From Candidatus Physcousia equi (lineage in GTDB: Bacteria > Bacteroidota > Bacteroidia > Bacteroidales > Bacteroidaceae), in the NCBI GenBank assembly GCA_018065005.1, contig JAGHUD010000045.1:1-35410 (forward strand): a stretch of DNA of 35,410 bases, given 5' to 3'. Made by a program: the position numbers and the translations under genes. The notes beneath the pieces are model-generated. The model searched no databases, was not told where the DNA came from, and was given only the letters and a program-made list of their open reading frames with translations. Shown here in pieces: positions 1 to 8,617 of this stretch; the first letter of the stretch is position 1, and each line of letters begins with the position of its first letter.

Positions 1-723
1 TTCGCTCTCCATCGTGGCTTCGAGGGAGACGAGCAGGTCGTGGATGAAGCGTGCCACATAATCTTGTTCTTCGATATTCTTGGCAGACCATGTTCCTTCG
101 CCTTTCGCCTGGGTGCCCGCCAACGCCATCGTTTGCCAGATGCCTTCGCGTTGGCTGAGAAACAATTCGGGCGATGCTCCGATCCAAAGACCGGTCAGGG
201 GGGTGTAGACGAGGTGAACCATGTTGCCGGGATATGCTTCGAGCGCTTGGAGGAAGACCGTGGCTTCGTGGTCATGAAGATGGTCGGTACCCTTGGCGCA
301 CTGGCATTTGGCGGTTACCAGCTTGTTGAACTCGCCTCGATGGATGGCTTCCAGGCAGAGATGGAACCTGGTCTTGTAGGAGGCATCTTCTTGTTCGGCA
401 CTGGGGCGGGTAAGGGTGTCCAGACACATGGGTGCTGAAGCTGTGATGCCTGCAAGTTGAGTCTCCATGTCGCCCCAGCCATGAGCGAGCAAGTCAGGAC
501 GAATGAGTATGGTTGGGGTTTCTTGCGTCTCTTCGAAGGGCGCGTAGATAAATCCTTGCAGGTCTGTGTCATCATGATGCAGACATTTGACTTCAGCATC
601 CAACTGCAAATAGAGTGTAGGTTCATGCTGTGGAGCACGAAACAGCGCGAATGGCAAACCGCAGTGGAGCAATTTGTCTATAATCCGAACCTGTTGTCTG
701 TTGTCTGTATTCTTATTGTTCAT
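1..723 (-). CDS. menF: isochorismate synthase, 5' part (runs off left edge)
   Basis: An open frame of 241 codons begins at ATG 723-721 and runs to base 1 without a stop, so the C-terminus is missing. It belongs to the chorismate-binding family (MenF/EntC/TrpE), which turns chorismate into isochorismate for menaquinone synthesis. Visible family signatures are FNKLVTAK (residues 132-139, with K134 at the place of the catalytic lysine base), IGASPELFL (181-189) and MALAGTQ (199-205), followed by the WxxKNxxEQ stretch near 212-220. The alanine-rather-than-threonine details do not separate MenF from other isochorismate synthases, but a Bacteroidetes men operon (menF, menD, menB and others) reading leftward is the usual context. 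About a third of the protein is probably missing. Family assignment is firm; the menaquinone role is inferred. Confidence 0.85.
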   Translation of the reverse strand, partial: MNNKNTDNRQQVRIIDKLLHCGLPFALFRAPQHEPTLYLQLDAEVKCLHHDDTDLQGFIYAPFEETQETPTILIRPDLLAHGWGDMETQLAGITASAPMCLDTLTRPSAEQEDASYKTRFHLCLEAIHRGEFNKLVTAKCQCAKGTDHLHDHEATVFLQALEAYPGNMVHLVYTPLTGLWIGASPELFLSQREGIWQTMALAGTQAKGEGTWSAKNIEEQDYVARFIHDLLVSLEATMESE

Positions 724-794
724 TCGCGCGCGTATATATAATAGGAGGAGGGGGAGTAATCGGCAGTGGTGATGAAGGCGCCGCATTTACTAAG

Positions 795-802
795 CAAAGT
801 TA
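795..802 (-). promoter_or_regulatory. -7 box for menF
   Basis: On the minus strand this reads TAACTTTG, matching the Bacteroidetes -7 consensus TAnnTTTG. It would start transcription about 65 bases ahead of the menF ATG. No clear -33 TTTG is visible upstream, so the call rests on one box. Confidence 0.45.
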
Positions 803-874
803 CGGCTTTTTATGTAAAAACACGTCTTCTGTGCTACACTTTTCTGTGGATTGCGGTTTTTAGGTGCATAATTC

Positions 875-905
875 TTGCATAGTTGCAAAACATTTGTTAA
901 TTTTG
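875..905 (+). promoter_or_regulatory. promoter for the ATP-grasp/esterase unit
   Basis: TTG at 875-877 and TAATTTTG at 898-905 are 20 bases apart, which fits the Bacteroidetes -33/-7 arrangement. The predicted transcript would have a 5' untranslated region of about 130 bases before the ATG at 1043. Together with the menF box, this explains the gene-free 724-1042 stretch as a divergent promoter region. Nothing else is evident in it. Confidence 0.45.
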
Positions 906-1042
906 CGGTCGGTGGATTTTGTAAGAAATGGCTGCTGCCCAACGACGAAATGCTTGATGAGAAAAGCGGAAGAGCATTTTTGCAGTTCTTTTTTTACGAT
1001 ATGAATGAACACAGAATATAAACCTACTTAACACTTGCAAGC

Positions 1043-2239
1043 ATGAATTTCATTTTCATCTCCCCGAACTTCCCTGAGAAGTATTGGCAGTGGTGCAACG
1101 CATTGAAGCAGAATGGTGTCACTGTACTTGGCATTGGCGATGAAGTGTATGATCGCCTCCAACCAGAACTGAAAAACTCGCTCAACGAGTATTATCGTGT
1201 GGGCAACATGGAGAACTACGACGAGATGTATCGCGCTGTTGCTTTCTTTGCCCACAAGTATGGTCGTATCGATTGGATCGAGTCGAACAATGAATACTGG
1301 CTGATGCAAGATGCGCGCTTGCGCACTGACTTTAATGTGACGACGGGTATCCGCATGGACCAAATAGACAGCATTAAGGAAAAGTCGGAAATGAAGAAGT
1401 TCTATGCCGAAGGAGGTATCAGAACGGCTCGACAGATCAAAGCAAGTCTGGGCTTCGAGGCAGCCAAGCATTTCGCCTCGGAAGCGGGCTATCCGCTTTT
1501 TTCGAAGCCTGACATCGGCGTAGGCGCTGTCGGGAGTCATAAGATTGAGGATGAGAGTCAGTTGTGGAACTTCTTCAAGAATACGCCTCATGTCGATTCT
1601 TATGTCATCGAAGAGTTCGTCACGGGCAACATTTGCACCTATGATGCGGTGATCAACAGCAAGGGGGATCCTATCGTCGAGTCCATGTGTGTCTGCCCTC
1701 CCAGCATCGCTGACATCGTCAACTACAACTTGGATTCTACCTTCTATGTCAATCGCGACATGAACGAGAACCTTCGCTTCTGGGGACGCCGAACGGTGAA
1801 GGCTTTCCACATCCAGAGCCGTTTCGTGCATCTCGAATTCTTCCAACTCGATCGAGCACACAAGGGACTGGGCAATGCGGGCGACTTTGTTGCGCTGGAG
1901 GTGAACATGCGTCCCGGTGGCGGCTATATCCCCGATATGATTAACTTTGCCCACAATGTCGATGTATACAAGATCTGGGCAGACATGGTGGCTTTCGACA
2001 AACGCACGTCAAGCGACCCCAACGATGACTACTTCTGTGTCTTTGCCGGACGACGTGACAACGTTGAGTACTGGATGAGCCACGATGAACTGATAGCTAA
2101 ATACAAGGGGGCGCTTAATATGGCTCCGCGTATTGCTAAGGCTCTTTCGGCTGCTATGGGCGACCAGAGCTACATTGCCCGTTTCCGTACGGAGGATGAA
2201 CGCGACGAGTTCCTCTATGATGTGTGCAACAGAAAGTAA
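1043..2239 (+). CDS. ATP-grasp ligase, carbamoyl-phosphate-synthase-like
   Basis: A 398-residue protein with an ATP-grasp fold of the kind found in carbamoyl phosphate synthase large subunits and D-Ala-D-Ala-like ligases. Such enzymes activate a carboxylate as acyl-phosphate and join it to an amine or thiol. Residues 1-110 look like a pre-ATP-grasp domain. The core follows, with YPLFSKPDIGVGAVGSHK (150-167; K155 and the glycine-rich loop bind ATP), YVIEEFVTG (187-195), and LEVNMRPGGG (285-294; E286 and N288 would hold Mg2+). It stands alone, without a glutaminase or a second half, so it is not a true carbamoyl phosphate synthase. The next gene is an esterase 89 bases downstream on the same strand, suggesting one transcript. 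The substrate is unknown. Family is confident, function is not. Confidence 0.8.
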   Translation: MNFIFISPNFPEKYWQWCNALKQNGVTVLGIGDEVYDRLQPELKNSLNEYYRVGNMENYDEMYRAVAFFAHKYGRIDWIESNNEYWLMQDARLRTDFNVTTGIRMDQIDSIKEKSEMKKFYAEGGIRTARQIKASLGFEAAKHFASEAGYPLFSKPDIGVGAVGSHKIEDESQLWNFFKNTPHVDSYVIEEFVTGNICTYDAVINSKGDPIVESMCVCPPSIADIVNYNLDSTFYVNRDMNENLRFWGRRTVKAFHIQSRFVHLEFFQLDRAHKGLGNAGDFVALEVNMRPGGGYIPDMINFAHNVDVYKIWADMVAFDKRTSSDPNDDYFCVFAGRRDNVEYWMSHDELIAKYKGALNMAPRIAKALSAAMGDQSYIARFRTEDERDEFLYDVCNRK

Positions 2240-2328
2240 GATGAGTCCATGCGGCTCATGGCAAATAGCTCGATGTGTCGTATGGTGAACCAGAGAGAAT
2301 ACAAATACTAAATAAGAACAATTATTCA

Positions 2329-3060
2329 ATGAAGGAAACTTATTGCAAGAGATACAGTGAGTCGCTCGGTCGCGACATGGAGCATAAAATATATGGAGAG
2401 GCGGGCATGGCTGTGCTCGCCATCCCTTCGCAAGACGGACGATTCTTCGATTGGGAAAACTTTGGTATGGTGGAGGTGCTGCGCAAGGGCATCGAGGAGG
2501 GGAAGTTGCGGCTCATCACTTGTGACACCATAGATGCCGAGACCTGGAGTAATCGTGCTGGCGATTCCTATTGGCGCATTCGTAGGCACGAGGCATGGTT
2601 CAACTATGTGGTGAACGAACTCCTGCCTGCGGTTCGTCTGTATGAGGGTGAGACTTTCCTCATCACTGGGTGCAGCATGGGTGCGTATCATGCGGCTAAC
2701 TTTTTCTTCCGCCGTCCTGATGTATTTCATGGACTGATTGCCATGAGCGGATTGTATAATTCTGATTATGGTTTCCCAGACTATAACGATGAGTTGACCT
2801 ATGCTAATTCACCTGAATCGTTTATTGCTGGCATGCCGGCTGATCATCCTTGGATTCGCCTCTTTAACGAGCGCAAGGGCGTCATCTGTGTGGGGCAGGG
2901 CAGATGGGAGGAGGAACTGCTCGATAGCACACGCCGACTTGACACGGTATGTTGTCAGAAGGGCATCAAGGTGAAGTTTGATTACTGGGGCTATGATGTG
3001 GACCACGATTGGCCTTGGTGGCGTATTCAGTTGGGACACTTCATTCAAGAGTTTGTGTAG
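2329..3060 (+). CDS. esterase-family alpha/beta hydrolase
   Basis: A 243-residue cytoplasmic-looking protein (no signal peptide) of the esterase-like alpha/beta-hydrolase superfamily. The nucleophile elbow is GCSMG (114-118, S116), with a strand before it (FLIT) and a helix after. DVDHDW (223-228) supplies a plausible catalytic histidine, H226. It resembles the uncharacterised esterases that sit beside ATP-grasp ligases in other bacteria (my recollection of the COG4947 type). I use ATG 2329; a GTG at 2275 would add 18 residues of unremarkable sequence. It follows the ATP-grasp gene and is closed by a hairpin terminator at 3264-3298. It could process the ligase product, cleaving an ester or amide, but the substrate is not deducible. 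Confidence 0.75.
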   Translation: MKETYCKRYSESLGRDMEHKIYGEAGMAVLAIPSQDGRFFDWENFGMVEVLRKGIEEGKLRLITCDTIDAETWSNRAGDSYWRIRRHEAWFNYVVNELLPAVRLYEGETFLITGCSMGAYHAANFFFRRPDVFHGLIAMSGLYNSDYGFPDYNDELTYANSPESFIAGMPADHPWIRLFNERKGVICVGQGRWEEELLDSTRRLDTVCCQKGIKVKFDYWGYDVDHDWPWWRIQLGHFIQEFV

Positions 3061-3388
3061 ACCTAAGCATGGGGCTGCGGAAGGTGAGCACTCATGCTTC
3101 CACTTGGTGGCTTAGTTCCATTAGGTCAGCCTCTCTCTTTCTTCTCCTTTTTGGCTGGCAATATACCTTATATTATTTTTGTGCCAAGCGTTGCTCGCAA
3201 AATTTCTGCTGAATCAGATTCTTCCCACCGCAAATATTCTCTGACCCTACAATCAGATGAAAGCAAAAAAAACTTGCCAGGTTCTCTGGCAAGTTTTTAC
3301 TCTCTATAGTGAGATGTGATTCTGTTTTTTATGTCCGTCTCATCCATGTATTCATTTTGCGCATGGAAGAGCGATGCGCAGCCCTCAC
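3061..3388. other. gene-free spacer between convergent genes
   Basis: The spacer holds a strong terminator at 3264-3298 and a weak 7-bp inverted repeat (AAGCATG at 3065-3071 with CATGCTT at 3093-3099). Short open frames here show no family resemblance, and I see no gene. Confidence 0.5.
3264..3298. terminator. bidirectional rho-independent terminator
   Basis: The arms AACTTGCCAG (3271-3280) and CTGGCAAGTT (3286-3295) pair perfectly around a 5-base loop. A run of A precedes them and a run of T follows, so the element works in both directions. It ends the esterase transcript on plus and the DUF6057 transcript on minus. Confidence 0.85.
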
Positions 3389-4582
3389 TCACTTGAAAAA
3401 ATAGTAGTTCCAATACGTATTTCCGTAGTAGCTCTGGCAATCAGCTTCTGTGTGTTGCGCATCTCCTGCATGATAGAGTTGAGAAAAGTTTAGATAGTTC
3501 TCTAAAATTTCATCGTTGAGAAGCACACAGACGGGCTGCTCGCGCAGACGAGAATAGAGCAGGAGCGCCTCTGCATAGTGGCGTGGCAATGAGGCGTATT
3601 GAGGAAGGTAGGTTGTTATGCGACCTTCTTTTTTTACGATAGAATCGGTGGGAGGATAGAATGAAAGAAGACTGTCGGCAAAGGCATCGAGGTTGCGGTC
3701 TAGCAAAAAGGCACAAAGAAGATAGTCATGGGCTGGCTCCTTTGCTAGGGTGTCTGAAGTGAGAAGTTGAAGATAACGGGTGGCTTTCATGTCGTGGGTG
3801 GGGAATCCACCTAAATACTCCTTCATAACGGCTGGTAGATTGGCAGGTCGGATGCTGTCGGATGCAATGGGGAGAAGGGCATCGCTGCTGAGGTTGTTTG
3901 GATAGGTAAAGAGCCGATCTCCTAAAGTGCCTTGACGGGAAAGCGCATAGGCACGAAGCACCATGATGCAACGTGACGTTTGCGGATTTTCAGCCCCAAT
4001 CTGCAACACACGGTCATAATCTTCTTCCATGGCAAGGCGCTCCATCCTCAATTCATAGTGGATGTTTTGTTGCGTGTTGCCCATGAGACACGTAAAGTTG
4101 ATGCCCAAAGCTATGATCATAAGATTGGGCCACAGGGCTTGAGAGAGCGGTGTGTTGTCGAACTTCGGTTGATGGATTTGTCGCAAAAGTATGGTTGTGC
4201 CTATCCAAAAGAGTAGAACGAACAAAAAAGGTAAAGCTCCTACATTGTGCGCTGATGGGGAGAGGCTACTTAAATTAACGTTTGAAAGCAGACCGAGTCC
4301 CCAAAAAGACGGAAAGAAGGCAAGCGCACGAGCGCGTAGGGGGAGCTTTACATAGTGATTGCAAGCATAGGCTACTACCGTAAGTGCAGCCGTGATGAGA
4401 AAGGAGAAGATGTGAACGTGATAGGTGGTGCGGCCTTGGGAGAGTTTGTGCTGCGCCATCGTCATCACGTCTGCCTGAAAAAGGATGAGGTAGGCGAGGG
4501 AGAAGGCAACGAAGATTACAGTGCAGACAATGGTGATTGTCCGCACTGTAAGTCTTGTTCGTTTGTGTAGTCCTCTCGTCAT
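3389..4582 (-). CDS. DUF6057 family membrane protein
   Basis: A protein of 397 residues that I place in DUF6057, a Bacteroidetes family of unknown function. The N-terminal half has hydrophobic segments: about residues 12-33, 58-74 (FSFLITAALTVVAYAC), a stretch near 86-100, 112-130, and another near 148-165. The C-terminal half is soluble and looks helical. The family feature I recall is a TM segment followed by a Q-x-x-LSxGxTxY-like stretch, seen here as MAQHKLSQGRTTYH. The start is ATG 4582, four bases after the glgB stop; an ATG at 4603 would overlap glgB by 17 bases. Translational coupling to glgB is likely. Last gene of the mrcA-kdsB-MORN-glgB operon. Function unknown. Confidence 0.7.
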   Translation of the reverse strand: MTRGLHKRTRLTVRTITIVCTVIFVAFSLAYLILFQADVMTMAQHKLSQGRTTYHVHIFSFLITAALTVVAYACNHYVKLPLRARALAFFPSFWGLGLLSNVNLSSLSPSAHNVGALPFLFVLLFWIGTTILLRQIHQPKFDNTPLSQALWPNLMIIALGINFTCLMGNTQQNIHYELRMERLAMEEDYDRVLQIGAENPQTSRCIMVLRAYALSRQGTLGDRLFTYPNNLSSDALLPIASDSIRPANLPAVMKEYLGGFPTHDMKATRYLQLLTSDTLAKEPAHDYLLCAFLLDRNLDAFADSLLSFYPPTDSIVKKEGRITTYLPQYASLPRHYAEALLLYSRLREQPVCVLLNDEILENYLNFSQLYHAGDAQHTEADCQSYYGNTYWNYYFFK

Positions 4583-4586
4583 ACTG

Positions 4587-6644
4587 CTATTTTTTCTCCT
4601 CATCAGCCATACGAAGCACGCAAGCTGAACGAGCAGGCAGATAGAGCTGCAACCATCCCTTATTGTCGCGGGCAAGCAGAGGATCGAAATTGGTGAAATG
4701 ACGAACAGAATCGTCATTCAGACCATTGCCTCCGAATGTCGTTGAATCGGTGTTGAGCACATAGTCCCAAGCTCCCTGCTTGACCATCAAGCCATAGCCG
4801 TCATAGGACTGACTGGGCGAGAAGTTGAAAACGAAGAGGAGATTGCCGCGCATGTAAGCAAGCACCTGGTCGCCGTCGTTGTGCCATATCTCCTGCACGG
4901 GCGTCTTCTGCACACCCTTCACACTCTTTAGGGTAGCGAGCATTTTCTCATCGAAATCGCCAAGATAGTGGAAGCAGAGTTCTTTGTTGTCGACAAGGTT
5001 CCATTGGCGCCGCGCATATTTATGACTCCAGCCGTTACCTTCACGTGGGAAGTCTATCCATTCCGGATGTCCAAACTCGTTGCCCATAAAATTCAGATAG
5101 CCACCATTGATGGTGGATGCTGTGAGTAGACGAATCATCTTATGGAGAGCAATGCCGCGGTCGACCATGAAGTTCTCGTCGCCTTTCTTGAAGTGCCAGT
5201 ACATGTCTGCATCAACAAGGCGGAAGATAATGGTCTTATCGCCCACTAATGCTTGGTCGTGACTCTCGCAGTAGGAGATGGTTTTTTCATCAGCGCGGCG
5301 GTTGGTTACTTCCCAGAACATAGAACTTGGTTTCCAATCTTCGTCCTTGCGCTCCTTGATGGTCTTTATCCAATAGTCGGGTATGTTCATTGCCATGCGG
5401 TAGTCAAAGCCATAACCTCCATCCTTAAAAGGAGCGGCTAAGCCGGGCATACCACTTACTTCTTCGGCGATTGTGATGGCATGTTTGTTGACCTCGTGGA
5501 TGAGCAAGTTGGCTAACGTGAGGTAGCAAATGGCATTTCCGTCTTGGTGGCCATTGAAATAGTCTTCGTAGCCACAGAAGGCTTCACCTAATCCGTGGCT
5601 GTAATAGAGCATTGAAGTGACTCCATCAAAGCGGAATCCATCGAAATGGTATTCCTCCAACCAATATTTACAATTGGATAATAGGAAGTGAAGTACTTCA
5701 TTCTTCCCATAGTCGAAGCAAAGGCTGTCCCATGCTGGATGTAAGCGTCTGTCGCCTTCGTTGAAATACTGATATGGGTCGCCTGCAAGGTTGCCAATAC
5801 CCTCCAACTCATTCTTTACGGCGTGGCTGTGCACAATATCCATGATGCATGCGATGCCATTCTTGTGCGCCTCATCGATGAGGGCTTTGAGCTCTTCTGG
5901 CGTTCCGAAACGACTGCTGGCAGCAAAGAAGTTGGAGACGTGATAGCCAAAACTGCCATAGTAAGGATGCTCTTGGATGGCCATTATCTGAATGCAGTTG
6001 TAGCCGTCTTTGATGACGCGAGGCAGGACATTGAGCCGGAACTCTTCGTAGGTGCCCACCTTCTCTGCATCTTGTCCCATACCAATGTGGCACTCGTAGA
6101 TGAGAAGTGGGTCGGTGTTGGGACGGAACTTCTTGGCTTGCCACTTGTATGGTTGTTCTGGCGCCCAGACTTGTGCGCTGAAGATCTTTGTTTCGGTATC
6201 TTGAACCACACGGCTCGACCACGCGGGTATGCGCTCGCCTTGTCCACCGTCCCAATGGACAGAAATCTTGTAAAGACTGCCATGCGAGAGCGCGTCTTTG
6301 GGGAGCTTCAGTTCCCAGTTTCCAGTTTTCTTGACTCTCTTGAAGGCATATTTCTCGCTCTCTTTCCAGTCATTGAACTCTCCTACGAGATATATCTCAG
6401 TGGCATTCGGTGCCCATTCGCGCACTACCCATCCCTTTTCTGTGCGGTGGAGTCCGAAATACAGGTAGCCGCTGGCAAATTCAGAAAGTGTGGTCTTCCC
6501 GTTCTGGGTGAGTTCGGCTATTTTTTGTTCCACATAGTTGTGCCTGCCTTCAATGGCATTGGCAAATGGCCGCAACCATTCGTCGTTCTTGAGAAGTTTG
6601 AGTTTGGGTGTTTTCTTCTCCGTCTTTTTAGTAGTTTTTGCCAT
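4587..6644 (-). CDS. glgB: 1,4-alpha-glucan branching enzyme
   Basis: 685 residues, GH13 family, making alpha-1,6 branches in glycogen. A CBM48-like N-terminal domain (about 60-150, with VREWAPNATEIYLVGEFNDW) is followed by the catalytic barrel. Signature segments are DIVHSH (269-274), DGFRFDGVTS (335-344, nucleophile D340), AEEVSGMPG near 393-401 (acid/base glutamate) and ESHDQ (460-464, transition-state stabiliser D463). The C-terminal beta domain covers about 590-680. The motif wording (DGFRFDGVTSMLYYSHG) is that of the eukaryote-like branching enzymes common in Bacteroidetes rather than the E. coli type. The first 20 residues are lysine-rich and likely disordered. It sits 16 bases after the MORN gene. 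No other glycogen gene is nearby. Confidence 0.95.
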   Translation of the reverse strand: MAKTTKKTEKKTPKLKLLKNDEWLRPFANAIEGRHNYVEQKIAELTQNGKTTLSEFASGYLYFGLHRTEKGWVVREWAPNATEIYLVGEFNDWKESEKYAFKRVKKTGNWELKLPKDALSHGSLYKISVHWDGGQGERIPAWSSRVVQDTETKIFSAQVWAPEQPYKWQAKKFRPNTDPLLIYECHIGMGQDAEKVGTYEEFRLNVLPRVIKDGYNCIQIMAIQEHPYYGSFGYHVSNFFAASSRFGTPEELKALIDEAHKNGIACIMDIVHSHAVKNELEGIGNLAGDPYQYFNEGDRRLHPAWDSLCFDYGKNEVLHFLLSNCKYWLEEYHFDGFRFDGVTSMLYYSHGLGEAFCGYEDYFNGHQDGNAICYLTLANLLIHEVNKHAITIAEEVSGMPGLAAPFKDGGYGFDYRMAMNIPDYWIKTIKERKDEDWKPSSMFWEVTNRRADEKTISYCESHDQALVGDKTIIFRLVDADMYWHFKKGDENFMVDRGIALHKMIRLLTASTINGGYLNFMGNEFGHPEWIDFPREGNGWSHKYARRQWNLVDNKELCFHYLGDFDEKMLATLKSVKGVQKTPVQEIWHNDGDQVLAYMRGNLLFVFNFSPSQSYDGYGLMVKQGAWDYVLNTDSTTFGGNGLNDDSVRHFTNFDPLLARDNKGWLQLYLPARSACVLRMADEEKK

Positions 6645-6660
6645 GATATCGTTAGGTTGA

Positions 6661-7785
6661 TTAGTTTGTGCTACTTAACACTCCACGCTTGTAGATGCCT
6701 TTGCGTGTTGTTTTTCCACTTTTGTCTTTTTCTATGAAGCTACCATCTTTGAGGTCATCCTTCCATTCACCTTCGTAGCGATTGCCTTGGGCGTCCTCCA
6801 TGATGCCGTAGCCTTCTTTCTTTCCTTTCTTGAAACCTCCCTTAAACTTGGTTCCGTCTGCCATACGCATGATGCCTTCTCCGTCCATGAGTCCTTGTTT
6901 CCAGTTGCCATCGTAGACATCTCCGTTTGCCCATTGATACTTGCCTCGCCCATGGGGATGGTTTGATTTCCATTCACCTTCATAGGTGGCGCCGTTGGTC
7001 CAGGTGTACGTGCCGTGACCATTCTGTTCACCTTTGAGGAAGTTTCCCACATATTTGTTGCCATTGGCGAAGGTGAAGATTCCTTCGCCGGAGCGTTCTC
7101 CATTTTGATAGCCGCCTTCGTATCTGTCTCCATTGTGGAAATGATAGATGCCACGTCCGTGGGGCAGGCCATTAAGCCAGTCGCCGCTGTAAACATCTCC
7201 TGAGGAATAGTTATATGTTCCTTTGCCGTTCATCTGGTTGTCCTTCCAGAATCCGTCATATCTGTTGCCATCGTTCCAGTTAAAGATGCCCTTTCCGTTT
7301 TTCTTGTCGCCTTTCCATGCTCCGGTGTATGACTCTCCTGTAGCATAGTTGTAGGTTCCGTTTCCGTCGCGCATGTCTTGAGACCAGTTGCCTTTGTAGA
7401 CATCGCCATTGAAATAGTACATCGTTCCCATTCCTTGTTGGTAATCCTTATACCAGAGTCCAACATACTTGTTGTTGTTGGCAAAATAGTAGGTGCCCAA
7501 ACCATGCTGTTGGTCGGCAAACCACTCTCCTTCATACTTTTCCCCATCGGCAAATTGATAGGTGCCTTGTCCCTGACGTTTACCTTTTTCGTATTGTCCC
7601 TGGTGCACATCTCCATTTTTGAATGTGGTCGTTCCTTGTCCCCACGGTTTACCTTTGAACATGTCACCTTGGTACTCTGCTCCATCGGGAAAGATGTAGG
7701 TGCCTATCTTTATGTCCTGGGCAGATATAGAAGCACAGAACATGAAGGAGAGAGTTGTTGAGAAGAATATTTTTTTTACAGACAT
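6661..7785 (-). CDS. secreted MORN-repeat protein, about 14 repeats
   Basis: A 374-residue protein. Residues 1-22 form a signal peptide (hydrophobic core FSTTLSFMFCASIS, probable cleavage after SAQ). The rest is almost entirely MORN repeats of 23 residues, pattern YxGxW-x5-HGxGxxxxxNGxx; I count about 14, for example KYEGEW, VYKGNW, RYDGFW, TYEGEW. MORN arrays form an elongated beta structure and in other systems mediate protein or membrane contacts. Here the protein would be periplasmic or outside the cell. It lies between kdsB and glgB in one apparent operon with mrcA, which suggests a link to envelope growth, but that is inference. Because of the repetition, long frames are also open in other frames over this gene; they are not real genes. 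Confidence 0.88.
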   Translation of the reverse strand: MSVKKIFFSTTLSFMFCASISAQDIKIGTYIFPDGAEYQGDMFKGKPWGQGTTTFKNGDVHQGQYEKGKRQGQGTYQFADGEKYEGEWFADQQHGLGTYYFANNNKYVGLWYKDYQQGMGTMYYFNGDVYKGNWSQDMRDGNGTYNYATGESYTGAWKGDKKNGKGIFNWNDGNRYDGFWKDNQMNGKGTYNYSSGDVYSGDWLNGLPHGRGIYHFHNGDRYEGGYQNGERSGEGIFTFANGNKYVGNFLKGEQNGHGTYTWTNGATYEGEWKSNHPHGRGKYQWANGDVYDGNWKQGLMDGEGIMRMADGTKFKGGFKKGKKEGYGIMEDAQGNRYEGEWKDDLKDGSFIEKDKSGKTTRKGIYKRGVLSSTN

Positions 7786-7844
7786 ATTATATTTTATTTG
7801 TTATGGTTGTGTGTGTGTATTTTCTGTATTGTATGTCAAAATGG

Positions 7845-8600
7845 TCACTTCTGATTGAATGCTAATTGCAGCCTTGCACGTTCCAGGTCGTTGACAGTGT
7901 CAATGCTGATTGTGTTGTGGCTTGTTTCTGCCACTTTGATGGTAAAATCGTTTTCTATCCATCGTAGTTGCTCTAACCCTTCTGCTAACTCCAGTGGAGA
8001 CTGGGGCAGTGATGCGATAGCAGAGAGAACATGCGTGCGGTAAGCATAGAGACCAATGTGTTTGTAGTAGGTATGCTCAGTGAGCCATTCGCTGCGCTTC
8101 GTATCCTTCAAATACGGAATAACACTGCGTGAGAAGTAATGAGCATACATCCGGCTATCAAAGACCACTTTTATCGTGTTGTGATTCTCAAGTGCTTCTA
8201 TGCCATCCTGTGGTGTGAAGGCTTTCACTAATGTGGCTATATCTGCTCTCGGATCGTCGAGGCATTGAATTATCTGCTGAATCTGCTCGGGGCAGATAAA
8301 TGGTTCGTCTCCTTGCACATTAACGATGACATCAAAGTCCTGACCGAAACTGTCGTAAGCTTCCTTGATGCGGTCTGTTCCGCTCCGATGTGAGGCGCTT
8401 GTCATGATGCACTCAGCCCCAAAAGCTTTCACAGCGCTTTCAATACGCTCATCGTCGGTAGCTATAATCAGTTTGTCAAACACTCCTTCAACTTGTCGAT
8501 AGACGCGTTCTATGACAGTACGCCCCCCAAGGTCCATCAAGAGTTTTCCGGGTAAGCGTGAAGATGCGTATCTGGCAGGGATGATGCCGATGGTTTTCAT
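7845..8600 (-). CDS. kdsB: 3-deoxy-manno-octulosonate cytidylyltransferase
   Basis: 251 residues, the usual length. The enzyme joins Kdo to CMP from CTP, activating the sugar for the lipopolysaccharide inner core. The N-terminal nucleotide-binding loop is IPARYASSRLPGK (7-19). VNVQGDEPF (93-101) carries the metal-binding aspartate D98, and SHRSGTDRI (about 70-78) is the conserved CTP/Kdo-site motif. It begins 17 bases after the mrcA stop, so the two are almost certainly co-transcribed. Confidence 0.96.
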   Translation of the reverse strand: MKTIGIIPARYASSRLPGKLLMDLGGRTVIERVYRQVEGVFDKLIIATDDERIESAVKAFGAECIMTSASHRSGTDRIKEAYDSFGQDFDVIVNVQGDEPFICPEQIQQIIQCLDDPRADIATLVKAFTPQDGIEALENHNTIKVVFDSRMYAHYFSRSVIPYLKDTKRSEWLTEHTYYKHIGLYAYRTHVLSAIASLPQSPLELAEGLEQLRWIENDFTIKVAETSHNTISIDTVNDLERARLQLAFNQK

Positions 8601-8617
8601 TTCTTCCGTTTTTCGTC

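Noticed and set aside
1028..1954. 308-codon minus-strand frame opposite the ATP-grasp gene
   Set aside because: It is fully antisense to a gene with intact family motifs, has no recognisable domain, and is explained by codon bias of the real frame.
1043..2239. True carbamoyl phosphate synthase large chain
   Set aside because: About 400 residues against more than 1000 for CarB, only one ATP-grasp unit, and no carA partner.
5823..6737. 304-codon plus-strand frame opposite glgB
   Set aside because: It is antisense to conserved glgB sequence and spills into the MORN gene; no domain is evident.
6732..7685. Two frames of about 150 codons (6732-7196, 7230-7685) inside the MORN gene
   Set aside because: The 69-base coding repeat keeps alternative frames open; the sequences are low-complexity shadows.
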